Shown here in pieces: positions 49,911-59,800 of a DNA stretch of 64,000 nt; position 1 is the stretch's first letter, and each line of letters starts with the position of its first letter. The notes under the pieces are model-generated. The model was not told the DNA's origin and ran no database searches. It was given only the letters and a program-made list of their open reading frames with translations. Position numbers and translations under genes: made by a program. This DNA comes from Hetaerina americana (taxonomy: Eukaryota; Arthropoda; Insecta; Odonata; Calopterygidae). The stretch lies in contig JAKTNV010000005.1 in NCBI GenBank assembly GCA_022747635.1, forward strand, positions 35,750,336 through 35,814,335, written 5' to 3'.

Positions 49911-51439
49911 TCAACCCCTGTAGTCTTGTTTTCCATTTTTTCTCCATAAATATGATTAAAAGCACTATAGTCATCGATCGTATCGGTTGGTATTATATTA
50001 TCGGTGTCAAACATATTGGAATAAATTTGGAGGCATATCAAATCATTCAACAAATCCTACAAAAATTATTTGGCAGTGAAGTGTGTTGGCGTGAATTCAT
50101 CTTCCACGCGCCGTTATTATAGCATTAATTAACAGAGATTCAATTGACATTAACTTTCAAAAGCAAAATTTTGTTTTAAGAAGGAAATTCATGATGACGA
50201 GAGCTATTCAACACTTCCGTGATGTCGAATGAACTTTTCAGATAATCAGATCGGATGACAATCTTTTTGGTCACATCTAGGCCAAGATATATGCGCCTGA
50301 TGTCCTAAGATGGTCCAATTGAAAACATGAATTACAAGTGTACAGTGAATATTAAGTGTAAAAGTTCACTGGAAACATATTGAAACTAACTGGAGCGTGA
50401 GAAGTCTATCACTACATTAGTCCAAGTTAGTTAATCTTAGTATTTGTCTAATTATCATTCAAATTATTTGTGAAAGAATTATTAATATCCCTTATTGAAA
50501 AGTTGAATAATTCGATAAAAATCTGGGGACGGCGTGGAGAGTTATTGATTTAATTGCCTCAGAAGATATAATAATTATAATTTTATTTATCCAAACGATT
50601 TAATTTTGAGGTTGCTCAATTTTTGGCAATTCCGCATCGCAAAGAGTTACGCCGAAAACCCAAAGTTCCGCTGCAAGATGCAATAGTGCACGATACAAAA
50701 TATTGAACTCCACTATTTTGGCGCACCTAAAATAACTCGGGTGTATTAGTCTATGAAATTTGCTATTTCAGGCTCTCTAAGGTAGAATGTTATTTGAAGT
50801 CACCATACGATACATAGTAGTTTATTTAATGTAAATGTCAAGAGGTGATTTTATTTTCTAAATTCTGTATTTCACATCCTATTTCTTACTGGAAGTCTTT
50901 GAACTGAAGTTAGCTTCAAGTAAAAATAATCGATGTACACTCCTAAGTAACTGAAATGAAATTCTAATTAAAAAATTCGATTTTTAACTCCTTTCATGTG
51001 CTCAATCAATTTAAATATTTCATTGATCGTAGCTTTCAAATTATAAACTTGTTTACATGATTGAAAATAACGAAGTAAAGCTAAAATACGAGAAAATATG
51101 GAAGAAATACGTGTACTTGTATGTGTTCATTTCAGATAAGCCAAAAATTATATACTTTCTTTGAAAGAAATTCATGATGAGACATGTCGTGTTCTGCGCA
51201 AAGAGCCAAATTATCTAACGTCCTCCTCAACCACCATCCAACATCCTCAACTTCCTGCCTCGTATCCATCTCCATCTGAATGCCTCCATCCTCTTCCATT
51301 CATTTATTCATTGTTTTCACATCCACATACCCCTTGTTCATTCCGTGGGTATACTCCTTTTAAGAGTGTGGGCTTATGACAGGTTCTCCCACCACGACAA
51401 ACACCTCCATACTGATCCTCAACCTCTTGAATACATAAA
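49911..51439. other. AT-rich stretch, no gene seen
   Basis: No exon-like island, repeat head or TIR was found. Confidence 0.5.
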
Positions 51440-51595
51440 GAGTGGATGCGACATAAATAAGTGGCAGAATGGCTGTCGGGTGTGCGGGGGTGGACGATGG
51501 ATTTGACGGAGATCGAGGAGGCGGGGATCGTGTTTTACGCTACGCGTGCGTTGTCGCTTGGATCACGGATTCAATGAGGCGGGAGTACTGGTTGG

Positions 51596-51877
51596 ATGAA
51601 AAGTCGTGACCAAAACGACGGTCGCCGACGATCACGGAAACATAACCCTCATATCCCATTCCCTGCCTCGTTCGGACCCATCCCCCTAATCTCGCCTTAC
51701 CCATACAGAGGGAACTACGCGCCTCCCTTGCAATGGTCGGCGGTCGACAATCCAGCTCTCAGCCTGGCAGGAATAGGAATAAGCAAGGAATTGACCACTC
51801 AGCCCGTTGTAGTGGGGACCGAGCACTATATCACTCCCGCAAATATGTGCGTGTTTTTTTTACGATGTGGTGAATAG
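51596..51877 (+). CDS. hypothetical 93-residue ORF in CpG-rich patch
   Basis: ATG at 51596 to TAG at 51877 in a CpG-rich patch (51440-51870). The protein starts MKSRDQNDGRRRSRKHNPHI (basic), continues Pro/Tyr-rich (FGPIPLISPYPYRGNYAPPL) and then QWSAVDNPALSLAGIGISKE. It has ordinary, non-repetitive composition, unlike the skewed frames elsewhere. A possible donor (AAATAT|GTGCGT) lies near its end. A short upstream frame at about 51501 (MDLTEIEEAGIVFYATRALS) is also coding-like but in a separate frame. Family unknown. Confidence 0.3.
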   Translation: MKSRDQNDGRRRSRKHNPHIPFPASFGPIPLISPYPYRGNYAPPLQWSAVDNPALSLAGIGISKELTTQPVVVGTEHYITPANMCVFFLRCGE

Positions 51878-52958
51878 GTAGGCAATTTTACGTTCTCTTC
51901 CCACTATAGTAGAAGACATCACGGATATATTGCTCAAGAATTTTTCTGATGTCATGAAGCTTACGACTGAACTCACGACTGTAAAAGGGTTTAGAAAAAG
52001 ACGCGACTGGAAATGCAGGGGCGGGTTTGGAGAAGGGGGGGGAAGAAGTTCCTTTTTGTGTTCCAGCTTCACAAACAACGGGATAAATTCTTTTGACTGA
52101 TCACTTGCCAGGATGTAAGCTATCCTTTTTCATTCAAAGTTTTACGGGTTTCCGAAATGCGATACTCGATCATAAATTTTGGAAAAATAGGAGGATCGAA
52201 TTGTAAGTGCAATAGAAAGCGGAATCGTACATAGTCAGAAAGAGCGTAATCATTTGTGCATTTTTCTCTCCCTTCAAACTAAAAGAATTCTGATGAATTC
52301 TTGGAACAAAACGCAACTCGATGTGAAAATTATTAAATCTACGATAATTTACTAATTTCGTGTTTTTATAACTAAATGAGGAGTAGTTAACAAACAGTTA
52401 GACATTATTAGTACAATATAAGGGATCTTCAAAATAGAAAAGTCTCTATTCATTACAAGGCAAATTAATTTCGTTCAAAACAAGGTTTAGGTCGTTAACG
52501 ACGTTATTCCTCGTTCTGTTAGTGACATGTAGGACTTTTATGTTGACCACATCCACTAAAAGAGCAGCTGGTGAATGGGCAGTTAATAATCAGATATCTA
52601 CTCCTCTCTGTTACTATATTCATGAAACGTATGCCTCAAATAATTTTCGTTCGATAAAGGGATATACTACGAAATAAACTTCCAAAGTCTCGGCCACGAG
52701 ATAATGCTCGTCGGAGGGAAACAGTTGGCGAATGAAGATATCAAAATCCGGTTGATACGAAACAAGTACCAACGTTTGAAGATACTTGACGCTACTAAGT
52801 TTATAACAGGACTTTTTTTTAAGAAACACCGAAAATGATAGCCCTATGGTTTCCTCAAATTCGTTGACGAGAGGAAACGTTCCAAATGATGTTTTTGTGG
52901 GCTTTTCTCCGCTTTCCACCGGGGAGCACCTGTCGCGGTCACAGTGCCCCGAGGTTAC
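51878..52958. other. AT-rich stretch, no gene seen
   Basis: A 131-codon minus frame (52620-53015) overlaps the better plus candidate at its right end; I regard it as less likely. Confidence 0.4.
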
Positions 52959-53258
52959 ATGCCACGGAGCACCCCTCACGAATCCCCAGAGGAAGAAAGG
53001 GAAGAGTGCATACATATATCAAAACCATGTGAGCAAAGCTACGCAGTCATGTATACCAATATTGGTAAGCCTTATATCCTCAACGGAGGTGGCCCTTTTA
53101 AGATGACTATCGAGCTAATTCCACACGAACACCAATTGAAAAGAAAGGGGAGGTGGAGTATACACACGCTTAAAAAGTCGCTGGCGCCCAAATTAAAACA
53201 AAAAAATGGTAATAAAGTGTTTATGTCAGATAGATGGGTAGCACGCTCCATTGGTTGA
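52959..53258 (+). CDS. hypothetical 99-residue ORF
   Basis: Counting from the first ATG (52959) the frame encodes 99 residues to a TGA at 53256-53258. It starts MPRSTPHESPEEEREECIHI, continues with SKPCEQSYAVMYTNIGKPYI and has a Lys-rich C-terminal part (KRKGRWSIHTLKKSLAPKLK). Codons favour a purine in the first position, a coding-like sign in AT-rich DNA. There is no signal peptide or membrane segment and no family I recognise. It could be a host exon or a transposon fragment. Confidence 0.3.
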   Translation: MPRSTPHESPEEEREECIHISKPCEQSYAVMYTNIGKPYILNGGGPFKMTIELIPHEHQLKRKGRWSIHTLKKSLAPKLKQKNGNKVFMSDRWVARSIG

Positions 53259-53867
53259 TGGGTGACTAGGAGGGGCGAGGGGCGTGGGGCCGGGGTAGAC
53301 CAGAGAAGGAGAAGATCTCCATTGACTACAAAATTTTAATAAAGACATGATCATTATCTCCGACTATCCGACCCACCAGAAGCAATTCTATCGAATTCTT
53401 CTCTCTTGCCCTCAGGGTGAGAAAGAGAGGAAAGGCAGGTGATGCGGTTAAAGCGCTTAGCACGCGGAGAGGAGAGCACACCAAGGGAACCCGTAACATG
53501 AGGCTCCGACGATAATATGAGCAAATATCGAATTCTATTTCTTCAAATTGTTTTCTCAGAAGTTAATTACGATAATGGGGTCCCAATAAAGCGTGAACAT
53601 TTTTAATTCGCTACAAATTTAATGAGTTCAATTTGGGGTAAATACGTATAACTTGAAAAGCCATTTACTCTCAAGTATCCACCACTGATTTTTTTATCGT
53701 TGCTTCTTTATTACAGCTAATTCATATGCAAGATTTTCATCCCTAATGTGAATTGGTTTAGTTTATAGCTCCCTTCTAAGATAAAACTGCAACGACTAAC
53801 ATCTTCTACGGAATGAGAATGCATCTGAATAGAACATCAAATACTTTCAATCCCTTTGTTGCCAGTT
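53259..53867. other. no gene seen
   Basis: A short GA-rich segment (53270-53470), then AT-rich DNA. Confidence 0.5.
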
Positions 53868-53935
53868 TTATTTTGACTCGGCCGGAAATCGAGGGATCCG
53901 GGTTTAAATCCCGGTCGAGGCGAATGATTTTGACT
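53868..53935 (+). repeat. tRNA-like B-box relic, possible SINE piece
   Basis: A stem-loop reading GGATCCGGGTTTAAATCCCG then GTCGAGGCGA contains a B-box match (GGTTTAAATCC) inside a tRNA T-arm-like stem (CCGGG/CCCGG). No A box or acceptor-stem partner is found upstream at tRNA spacing, so it is a broken SINE head and not a tRNA gene. Confidence 0.4.
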
Positions 53936-56686
53936 TTTTCAAAATTGTTGCTATATAACGTGCGTTAGCAAATGAATCCGTTAAAAGTTACTGTGGCGGC
54001 ATTTCCCACAAATTATTGGAATCTGTAATTCCTTTTTGTGTTTATGAACTTATTGATTTATGATACACGCTTTGATAAAAAGAGGGATAAAAGTATGACG
54101 AAGGTTTGGTCATTTCCGCTTTGAAGTGAACCTCTTTTGCTATACTGTTCGCACAGGCACCCTAATATTTCGATGGCTCAACAGAAAAATCTAAGTACTA
54201 CTTACGCGCCATTTAACGATCGCATTTATAGCATGAGGTGCCTCCATTTCACCTTTTTCCCTGAAAGGAAAATCAGTTTATTTGATTTGAAGCTCAATTG
54301 AAATTATTTATAAATCGCCTTCACCTGCTTAAGCTACTTCCTTATCGATACCCTAATTCAGAAGAATTTTATCCTTCCTGGCGCACGCCTAATTTCAGTG
54401 GCTCACTTATGCTTTATCGATGCATACATTTACATATCTAACTACCAGTCCCTCTCCGGCCATGGCCAGAAAAGAATAACGGCCCTTAAATTGCCCTTAT
54501 CCCTAGTGTCGAGGACATTTAATGGGAGTTTGATACACCTCGGAAGACAAGGTGAGAACAAGGTGGGCCCTTGGCACTATGCGTCCATTGAGGGTCTTGT
54601 AGGCAGAAACGCGAAGATAATGGAGAGGACGAATGAGGAACTTGTCTGGCTTTTACTGCTTCATCAAATATTTATGTCATTTCGCATCTGTTCTTCCCCA
54701 ATTAAAACTCCCGCTCTGCCATTTCTAGCATTGTATTGTAAAACAAACAGCGGGGTTTCCTGTTTGATTGTTTCTTCGGCTCGTACGGCGAATATTCAAC
54801 TTGTTCCTTTTGTCTCCTTTTACAATTTGTTTATGCTAATTGTCGTTGTATCATTTGGCGTTACAAAGGAATAATAGATGGTCGATAAAAGACGGCACTT
54901 GGGGATAAATCATTCCCTTTTATTCCAGCGAAAGAGGGTGGCTTTTATTGCCTCATGTAAACGCCATGTTCCTTTGCTCATTGTGGAAAGTTCGGATAGA
55001 TGTACAACTTGATCCCATAGTGTGACAACTCTGGGTTTCGATTTTCAACAGTCCATTGAACAGAGTACATTATTGAATCAAGAGCATGGGTACTGCGAAA
55101 ACGAGAATAACAGAGGTCAACAGTAGTATATCAATGAAAAAATCAAATTAAAGGTACCCAAAATCTTCCGCCTTATTTGCATCAATCATGGTATTTTTTA
55201 TATAATTCAGTAAAAAACTCAGTACATAATAATCTTTTACTTTGCGAAGGAAATGATTATAAAGACATTAGGCTCACCATTACTACGCACCTAAACCAAA
55301 AGGTAACAGTAATTGGACACTTTTCGTCATGATACCGGTACGTGGATGGACGAGAGGGTCTGTTTATTCTTAGCCTCGTCACAATAAAGAAGTTGCCATT
55401 CATCTTAAGAGTCGCTAATACGGCTAAAACCGCATAAATTTCATTGAGAAAGAAAGATACCAGACGTCTAAAAATATAAAATAGAATTAGTTCATAAGAT
55501 GGTTGAGGTGGTAGGTTTTTAGTAATAGTTGTGTTTTGATCGGTGAACGACTCTTTAAAGAAAAAATAATTTAAGAGTCAACCGCATTCCGAGGTAAAGA
55601 TGTTTAGAAAAAGACGATGAAAATTATATCAAAATATTCGAAGGTTTAAGGTTCAACTAGTATGTGGACGTTCATGCATATCTAAGTATATTTAGATGAA
55701 TTCCAATAATTCAACGGGTGCGCTTTGGGCCAATTAGCGTGGGAAGTGACGGCAATAATTCTAATTCTCATATCAGAAATATATTCGCCATCGAGATATT
55801 CCAGTAACGGAAGTGGGGCACGAATTCTGTGGGCTTTCTTTATGGCCACCAACTTAATGACCCCTAGCCCCAAAATAGCGCATTAAAAAAGTTTCGCTAT
55901 CTCACATGGAAAAATTTCAGCTGGAAAAAATCGACAGAACCTAATGACAATACAATTTCTTTTTTAAATTATGAGTAGATTACTTTCTTGCTGACGGTAA
56001 TATTATCGCTATTGGTCGCTTAGGTGTCATTGCAACATCATTATCCAATTTAAGTCCCTCTGAACCTAGAAAAAAATTCACATCAATCCATCCTGGATTA
56101 CGCTGCTGTTTCAGTTACTGCCTGCACTTACCCCATTGCTAATGTAATGAGGCAAATTCAAGTATTTCCATAGCTGATAGATAGAAAAATGTCAATAATA
56201 AATGTATACTAATTTTTCAGCAAAGTTTTAAGATCCCAAATTAAATTTCTATGCATTGATATTTAGATCCAGTGAAACTATTTGCAATACATATCATCCC
56301 GCATAATTTCCCTTAGGTGTTTTATATTCCTAAAAATCTAATCTCAAGGTGAACCTAATACACACCTATTTTCTGTACAATGAATACCTTTTCATTTCAT
56401 CTGTTTAACCTATCAAATCTGTGTACCATTGTCCCATTCTTTTGTGCACATTAGGTCCTCTTATTCGCGGCAAGTTGACAAGGTTATCATTGAATTGTCA
56501 GATTTTTTTTCCCTGTAATATTCCATTCCTAGTTTTTGCAAAAATTCCAAAATATTGCTCCAATTCACGTTTCGTAATTCCATCTTCAAGTTTAAAAATG
56601 TTTACGGATAACACCTGTTGAAATTAAAAGTTTTTTCCCAGTCTCTAAATGAAAAATATCATTTCCCTCGTCCGATCATGATCCAA
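53936..56686. other. AT-rich stretch, no gene seen
   Basis: A 158-codon plus frame (54398-54874) has unremarkable composition and no support. No repeat ends before the PLE boundary. Confidence 0.45.
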
Positions 56687-56742
56687 ATTGAAATGAAATG
56701 AAATAATTTACTTTGTAATTCCACACACTTTATTTTTAAAAA
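56687..56742. repeat. PLE terminal inverted repeat, 3' side
   Basis: Includes TAATTTACTTTGTAATTCCA. It matches the reverse complement of 58944-58999 with about three mismatches over some 56 bases. It lies just outside the hammerhead-like motif. Confidence 0.85.
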
Positions 56743-56790
56743 ATACGACTCAGGTTTCGACGTTGAACGTCATCATCAGATAGTCCTCAT
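56740..56790 (-). ncRNA. hammerhead-ribozyme-like motif in PLE 3' repeat
   Basis: The minus strand shows the hammerhead core in order. CTGATGA is at 56779-56773, followed by a 5-bp stem GACGT/ACGTC with loop TCA. GAAA is at 56758-56755, then a minimal stem III (AC…GT around loop CTGA) and the cleavage-site C at 56747. TAT before the core can pair with GTA after the cleavage site (stem I). One extra T sits between the core and stem II. Such minimal hammerheads with a very short stem III are known in the terminal repeats of PLEs and would self-cleave the RNA. Activity here is untested. Confidence 0.55.
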
Positions 56791-56961
56791 AGAAGCAAAC
56801 TTGGTATCCAACCTTCCGATCAAGGGAGGGGGAGTTGGTCAGAGAGGGAGGTTGGAGGGGTAAAAATGTTACAATGTAGCTGGGAAGAAAAGAGAATTAC
56901 ATCTTTTTGACTTGGAAGAGTGGTAGGTCTAGAAGTGGGGAGTGGGAGGGATACGAAATTT

Positions 56962-57230
56962 CGTCGGTAAGTTCATCTTTGCAACGAACACATTTCAAAT
57001 TTCTAACTGCTCCAAAGCATCGAGCCTTTTACCTTAATTTTCAAAATGAATAATTTTTGTCACAAAGTCACTTTTGTGGTCACTTTTGATGAGGTGCTTT
57101 GCAAAGAGGGATGTTATGATCTTATTTTTTTACACATGTTTGGTGTTCTTTAATTCTTTCTGGAAATTTCCGTCCTGTTTGCCCAATATACTTTGTGTTA
57201 CATTCTGAGCACTTTAACTCACACACTCCA
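56962..57230 (-). pseudogene. PLE GIY-YIG endonuclease remnant
   Basis: Two frame pieces together cover a GIY-YIG nuclease. At 57230-57122 the minus strand reads GVCELKCSECNTKYIGQTGR then KFPERIKEHQTC and a stop; KYIGQTGR is the YIG block followed by the conserved Arg. At about 57120-56962 another frame reads SLFAKHLIKSDHKSDF and later GKRLDALEQLEI with stops between, the conserved S-x-F-A-x-H and Glu-bearing E-x-x-E-I blocks. The split frames show indels. The upstream Cys pairs (KCSEC) fit the Cys-rich lead-in seen in PLE endonucleases. Confidence 0.8.
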
Positions 57231-57321
57231 CTCCTCTCGTTTTTGGGGACTTTGTCTTTAGTGTGAGAGCTCAGGTTCTTAAGGCATGAACCTTAAGTGC
57301 TGTAAAAGGCATATTTAATTT

Positions 57322-57444
57322 TTTATTTAGGAAAACTTTTAATTACTTTTTTGAGAAATAGTATCTAGATATAGTATTCCTCGCCATTTGGCAGTGGGAT
57401 CTTTTAAATGTTCGGGGTTGTAAATGTGGCTTATGGCTATTTTT
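57322..57444 (-). pseudogene. PLE linker between RT and endonuclease
   Basis: Shifted one frame from the RT, this reads KKIAISHIYNPEHLKDPTAK then WRGILYLDTISQKSN and a TAA. The block Y-x-x-x-I-S-x-K-x-N matches the connector segment typical of PLE polyproteins. The frame change at about 57445 ends the RT ORF early. Confidence 0.6.
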
Positions 57445-58212
57445 TTAGTTTATTCCGGTAAAGTTTATCATTAGATCTTCTGAAAAACCATTCTTTACTG
57501 CTAACGTTTTAATTACATTAGTTTCCCTATTTACATTGAATTTTGACTCAGGAATAGCGGTTAATCGGTGGATCATTGCATGAAATGCCGAAAGCTTTTG
57601 GGTGAAGCAATGCCTTGAAGAGGAATTAATTAATTGGTCCGTATTAATTTCTTCCCTGAAAATGGAATACTGTAACCCGTCTTTGTCTTTGGAAATGGAT
57701 AGGTTGAGGAAATTCAGGGAACCTTTTTCCTCTTTTTCACACGTGAATTGTACATTAGAATTGATAGAATTTAGATGCGCTAGAAACTGATCTAGTTGCC
57801 TATCAGAACCTGTCCACACACAGAAGACATCGTCTACATATCTTAGCCAACAAAATACATTATTAATGAGAGGGTGAGCTGAGGAGAACAAAACGTTTTC
57901 AAAATTGTCCATATAAATATCGGCCAGGAGAGGGGACAAGGGCGAGCCCATGGCTAAACCATTGGGTTGTCGGAAATATGAACCATTAAAAATGGAATAA
58001 TTTTGGGAAACACACGTATTTAGTAATACACAGAGTTCACTTATAACTGGCACTGGGATGGATTTCCGGATGAGGATATCTTCGGCAGGGTTCTCAGATT
58101 CCATGGGTAGCACGTTGGTGAAAAGGTTGCGTAAATCGAAGGAAACAAGCATGCACTTTTTCGGCATGACCTTTTTCATATGTTTGTTGACAAGATCCAA
58201 GGAATTCACCAT
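57445..58212 (-). pseudogene. PLE reverse transcriptase core
   Basis: A 255-codon open segment carrying the catalytic core. Motif A is SFDLRNLFTNV (residues 24-34, Asp26). The RT template-grip block is QPNGLAMGSPLSPLLADIYM (82-101). Motif C is RYVDD (124-128), with the catalytic Asp pair. NGLAMGSPLSPxLADIYMxxFE is the PLE-type version of the RT motif B region. The ATG at 58212 is internal; the original frame continued upstream as EVSKYSTEYG through a TAG at 58243-58245 to the segment at 58322. It stops at 57445 by frameshift. Confidence 0.92.
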
Positions 58213-58245
58213 ACCATATTCCGTGGAATATTTGGAAACCTCCTA

Positions 58246-58320
58246 GAAGAATACATTAAGCCTTTTTGCTAGAATTTGGTTGGGAGCTGACACATTTGAT
58301 ACTACAGGTCTGATGGGAAA
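58246..58320 (-). pseudogene. PLE RT fingers segment
   Basis: Between the two larger frames the minus strand reads LKFPIRPVVSNVSAPNQILA then KRLNVFF and the TAG. F-P-x-R-P-x-V-S is the conserved RT fingers motif of PLEs. A one-frame shift at about 58320 separates it from the N-terminal segment, whose frame ends FFGQS* where the family has a G-L-P-K-x-H-K-type stretch. Confidence 0.75.
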
Positions 58321-58321
58321 C

Positions 58322-58867
58322 TTAAGATTGCCCGAAAAACCGTGGCGCTGGATTCATTTGCACTAGTTTGAAAATTTCGCAACTTTTAAATAACGTATCA
58401 CTAGATTTAATCACTTTCTTAATTTCTTGTTGAAACTCGGGGGTTGGGTCTGAGCGATCTACTTCAATGTTATTGTCCCTGATGAAGTCTTCGCATTTCG
58501 CGGTGTAGGTGTTTTGCTCTAATACAACCACTGCGCTGCATTTATCTGCTTTTTGGATGGTCAAATTTTTATCTGTCACTGAATGTATAATGGACATCAA
58601 GGCCTCGTACTCGGTAGAATACTTTTCCTTTTTTACTGCTATTTTTGAGATTTTAAGGAGCGACTGGGAAACAACTTGCTTAACCGCGATGTTTTCTCCC
58701 TGAAGGGCTACTTCAAGGTCAACCGCCAGGTTTTTAATGTCTTTAACAGAAATGGGAATTTTAGATACGTACTTTAGGGTCTTTTTTACCACAGAAATCT
58801 CACTATTAGAAAAGGAATGCCCGGAAAGATTAATAATTCGAGGCCCAAACTTATGGTCACAGGTCAC
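58322..58867 (-). pseudogene. PLE N-terminal region
   Basis: Encodes 181 residues typical of the region before the RT fingers: INLSGHSFSNSEISVVKKTL (L-S-x-x-E block), then LTIQKADKCSAVVVLEQNTY (the I-x-x-A-D-K-x-x-A-V-V-V block) and PAPRFFG. The frame opens at a GTG with no ATG. A shifted frame just upstream (about 58870-58937, KINRKLELLRKNKESS) looks like the lost N-terminus, directly against the inverted repeat, so the 5' side is compact or slightly truncated. Confidence 0.82.
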
Positions 58868-58943
58868 ACTTAGAACTTGTTGATTTTGAACTGGACTCCT
58901 TATTTTTCCGTAGTAGCTCTAGCTTACGGTTGATTTTCGCTCT

Positions 58944-58999
58944 TTTTTTAAATAAAGTGAGTGGAATTACAAAGTAAATTATTTCAATTCATTTCAATA
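58944..58999. repeat. PLE terminal inverted repeat, 5' side
   Basis: Includes TGGAATTACAAAGTAAATTA, the inverted partner of 56687-56742. No hammerhead-like motif accompanies this copy, so only the outer part of the 3' repeat is present here, in inverted orientation. Confidence 0.85.
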
Positions 59000-59559
59000 T
59001 GTTATGCAAATTCCATAAATTTACGCCTGGGAAAAGAAATAATCCAAATTGTTGTTTTAACCGATCACATGTAGTTATGTCCTCTTTCCCTCATCTGCTC
59101 TAGCTATAAATTAGGGTGCTGGTGAAACTATACTCAAGGTTTGATTCCCCTGGTATCTCTCGGTCATCGCTTTCTCCTGCATTGCAACCATATTCCCATA
59201 CCCATATCTGTACAATATCAATTTCTCTTTTTCTCCGAAGAGTCCGTTCGCTAGATACTGCTGTTTTGATATATCTCCATGTTATAGTTGATTTTTTTGG
59301 GACAGCTCTCGTTGCAGTCACTCCGTGAGCTCTATCAGAGGGCTTTCTCACCACTTTTTCTATTTTTCATTATGTTCCTGAAGCTTTCTCCTGTCCACCA
59401 TCATCTATATGTTATACAGATTCAGTCAGCACACTAGTTGTTCCGATACTTCGGTAATTTTCTTTTTCAGTGAATCCACCTTTCATCGCTGCCGGTTTCT
59501 TTTTCTCTTTCCGTCGGTTTCGTCAATGTTTACATGAAAAATGTCTCTTATTGTTTTCC
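59000..59559. other. no clear gene; minus frame of 84 codons
   Basis: The minus frame at 59100-59354 (…ERTLRRKREIDIVQIW…) may continue the LINE relic to its right but shows no diagnostic motif. Confidence 0.3.
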
Positions 59560-59800
59560 CAGGAAATTTATGCTTCGTCTAAATTCATTTTTAATCATTT
59601 TCAAATTCTTTCACAGCAGGTTTCTATAATTGCCCATTAAGATGTGGTCACTGCTGGTGTCCGCACTAGGGGAAGTGTTTTACTCTTGTCTTGTTTTTCT
59701 GTACGGCAGTGTGGCTCTATGGAAGTCGATATGGCAAAACACTTTTTCGATGGTATCTTTTGCGTGTAGCCTCTACGTCAATGTTGACTACGGACGGAAT
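59560..59800 (-). pseudogene. possible LINE endonuclease relic
   Basis: The minus strand reads, in one frame, VFCHIDFHRATLPYRKTRQE then a stop and NTSPSADTSSDHILM. This order (Q-I-D-F/Y … P-x-A-D-x-x-S-D-H-x-L) is that of the C-terminal end of apurinic-type endonuclease domains in RTE-like insect LINEs, where S-D-H holds the catalytic His. Identity is low and stops are present, so this is tentative. Confidence 0.33.

Larger units (their letters stand above)
56687..58999 (-). mobile_element. decayed Penelope-like retroelement (PLE)
   Basis: A 2.3-kb unit on the minus strand with the PLE order: N-terminal region, reverse transcriptase, linker, GIY-YIG endonuclease, then a 3' repeat with a hammerhead-like motif. 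Both ends carry an inverted repeat of about 56 bp. The ORF is broken by frameshifts near 58867 and 58320, a TAG at 58243-58245, and several lesions after 57445, so it is inactive. A fused RT plus GIY-YIG endonuclease, together with LTR-like ends in direct or inverted order, is characteristic of PLEs and separates them from LINEs and LTR elements. Confidence 0.9.

Noticed and set aside
49847..49920. Genuine tRNA gene on the minus strand
   Set aside because: Box spacing is tRNA-like, but the acceptor stem does not close and the same sequence with a 170-bp body recurs at 7772, so it is a SINE head.
54398..54874. 158-codon plus frame
   Set aside because: Composition is ordinary, but there is no motif, start context, splice support or sharp composition change.
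57602..58703. Plus-strand frames of 62-64 codons over the PLE
   Set aside because: They are the antisense of the RT region.
58880..58945. Second hammerhead motif at the PLE 5' side
   Set aside because: No CTGATGA or GAAA core is present on either strand there.
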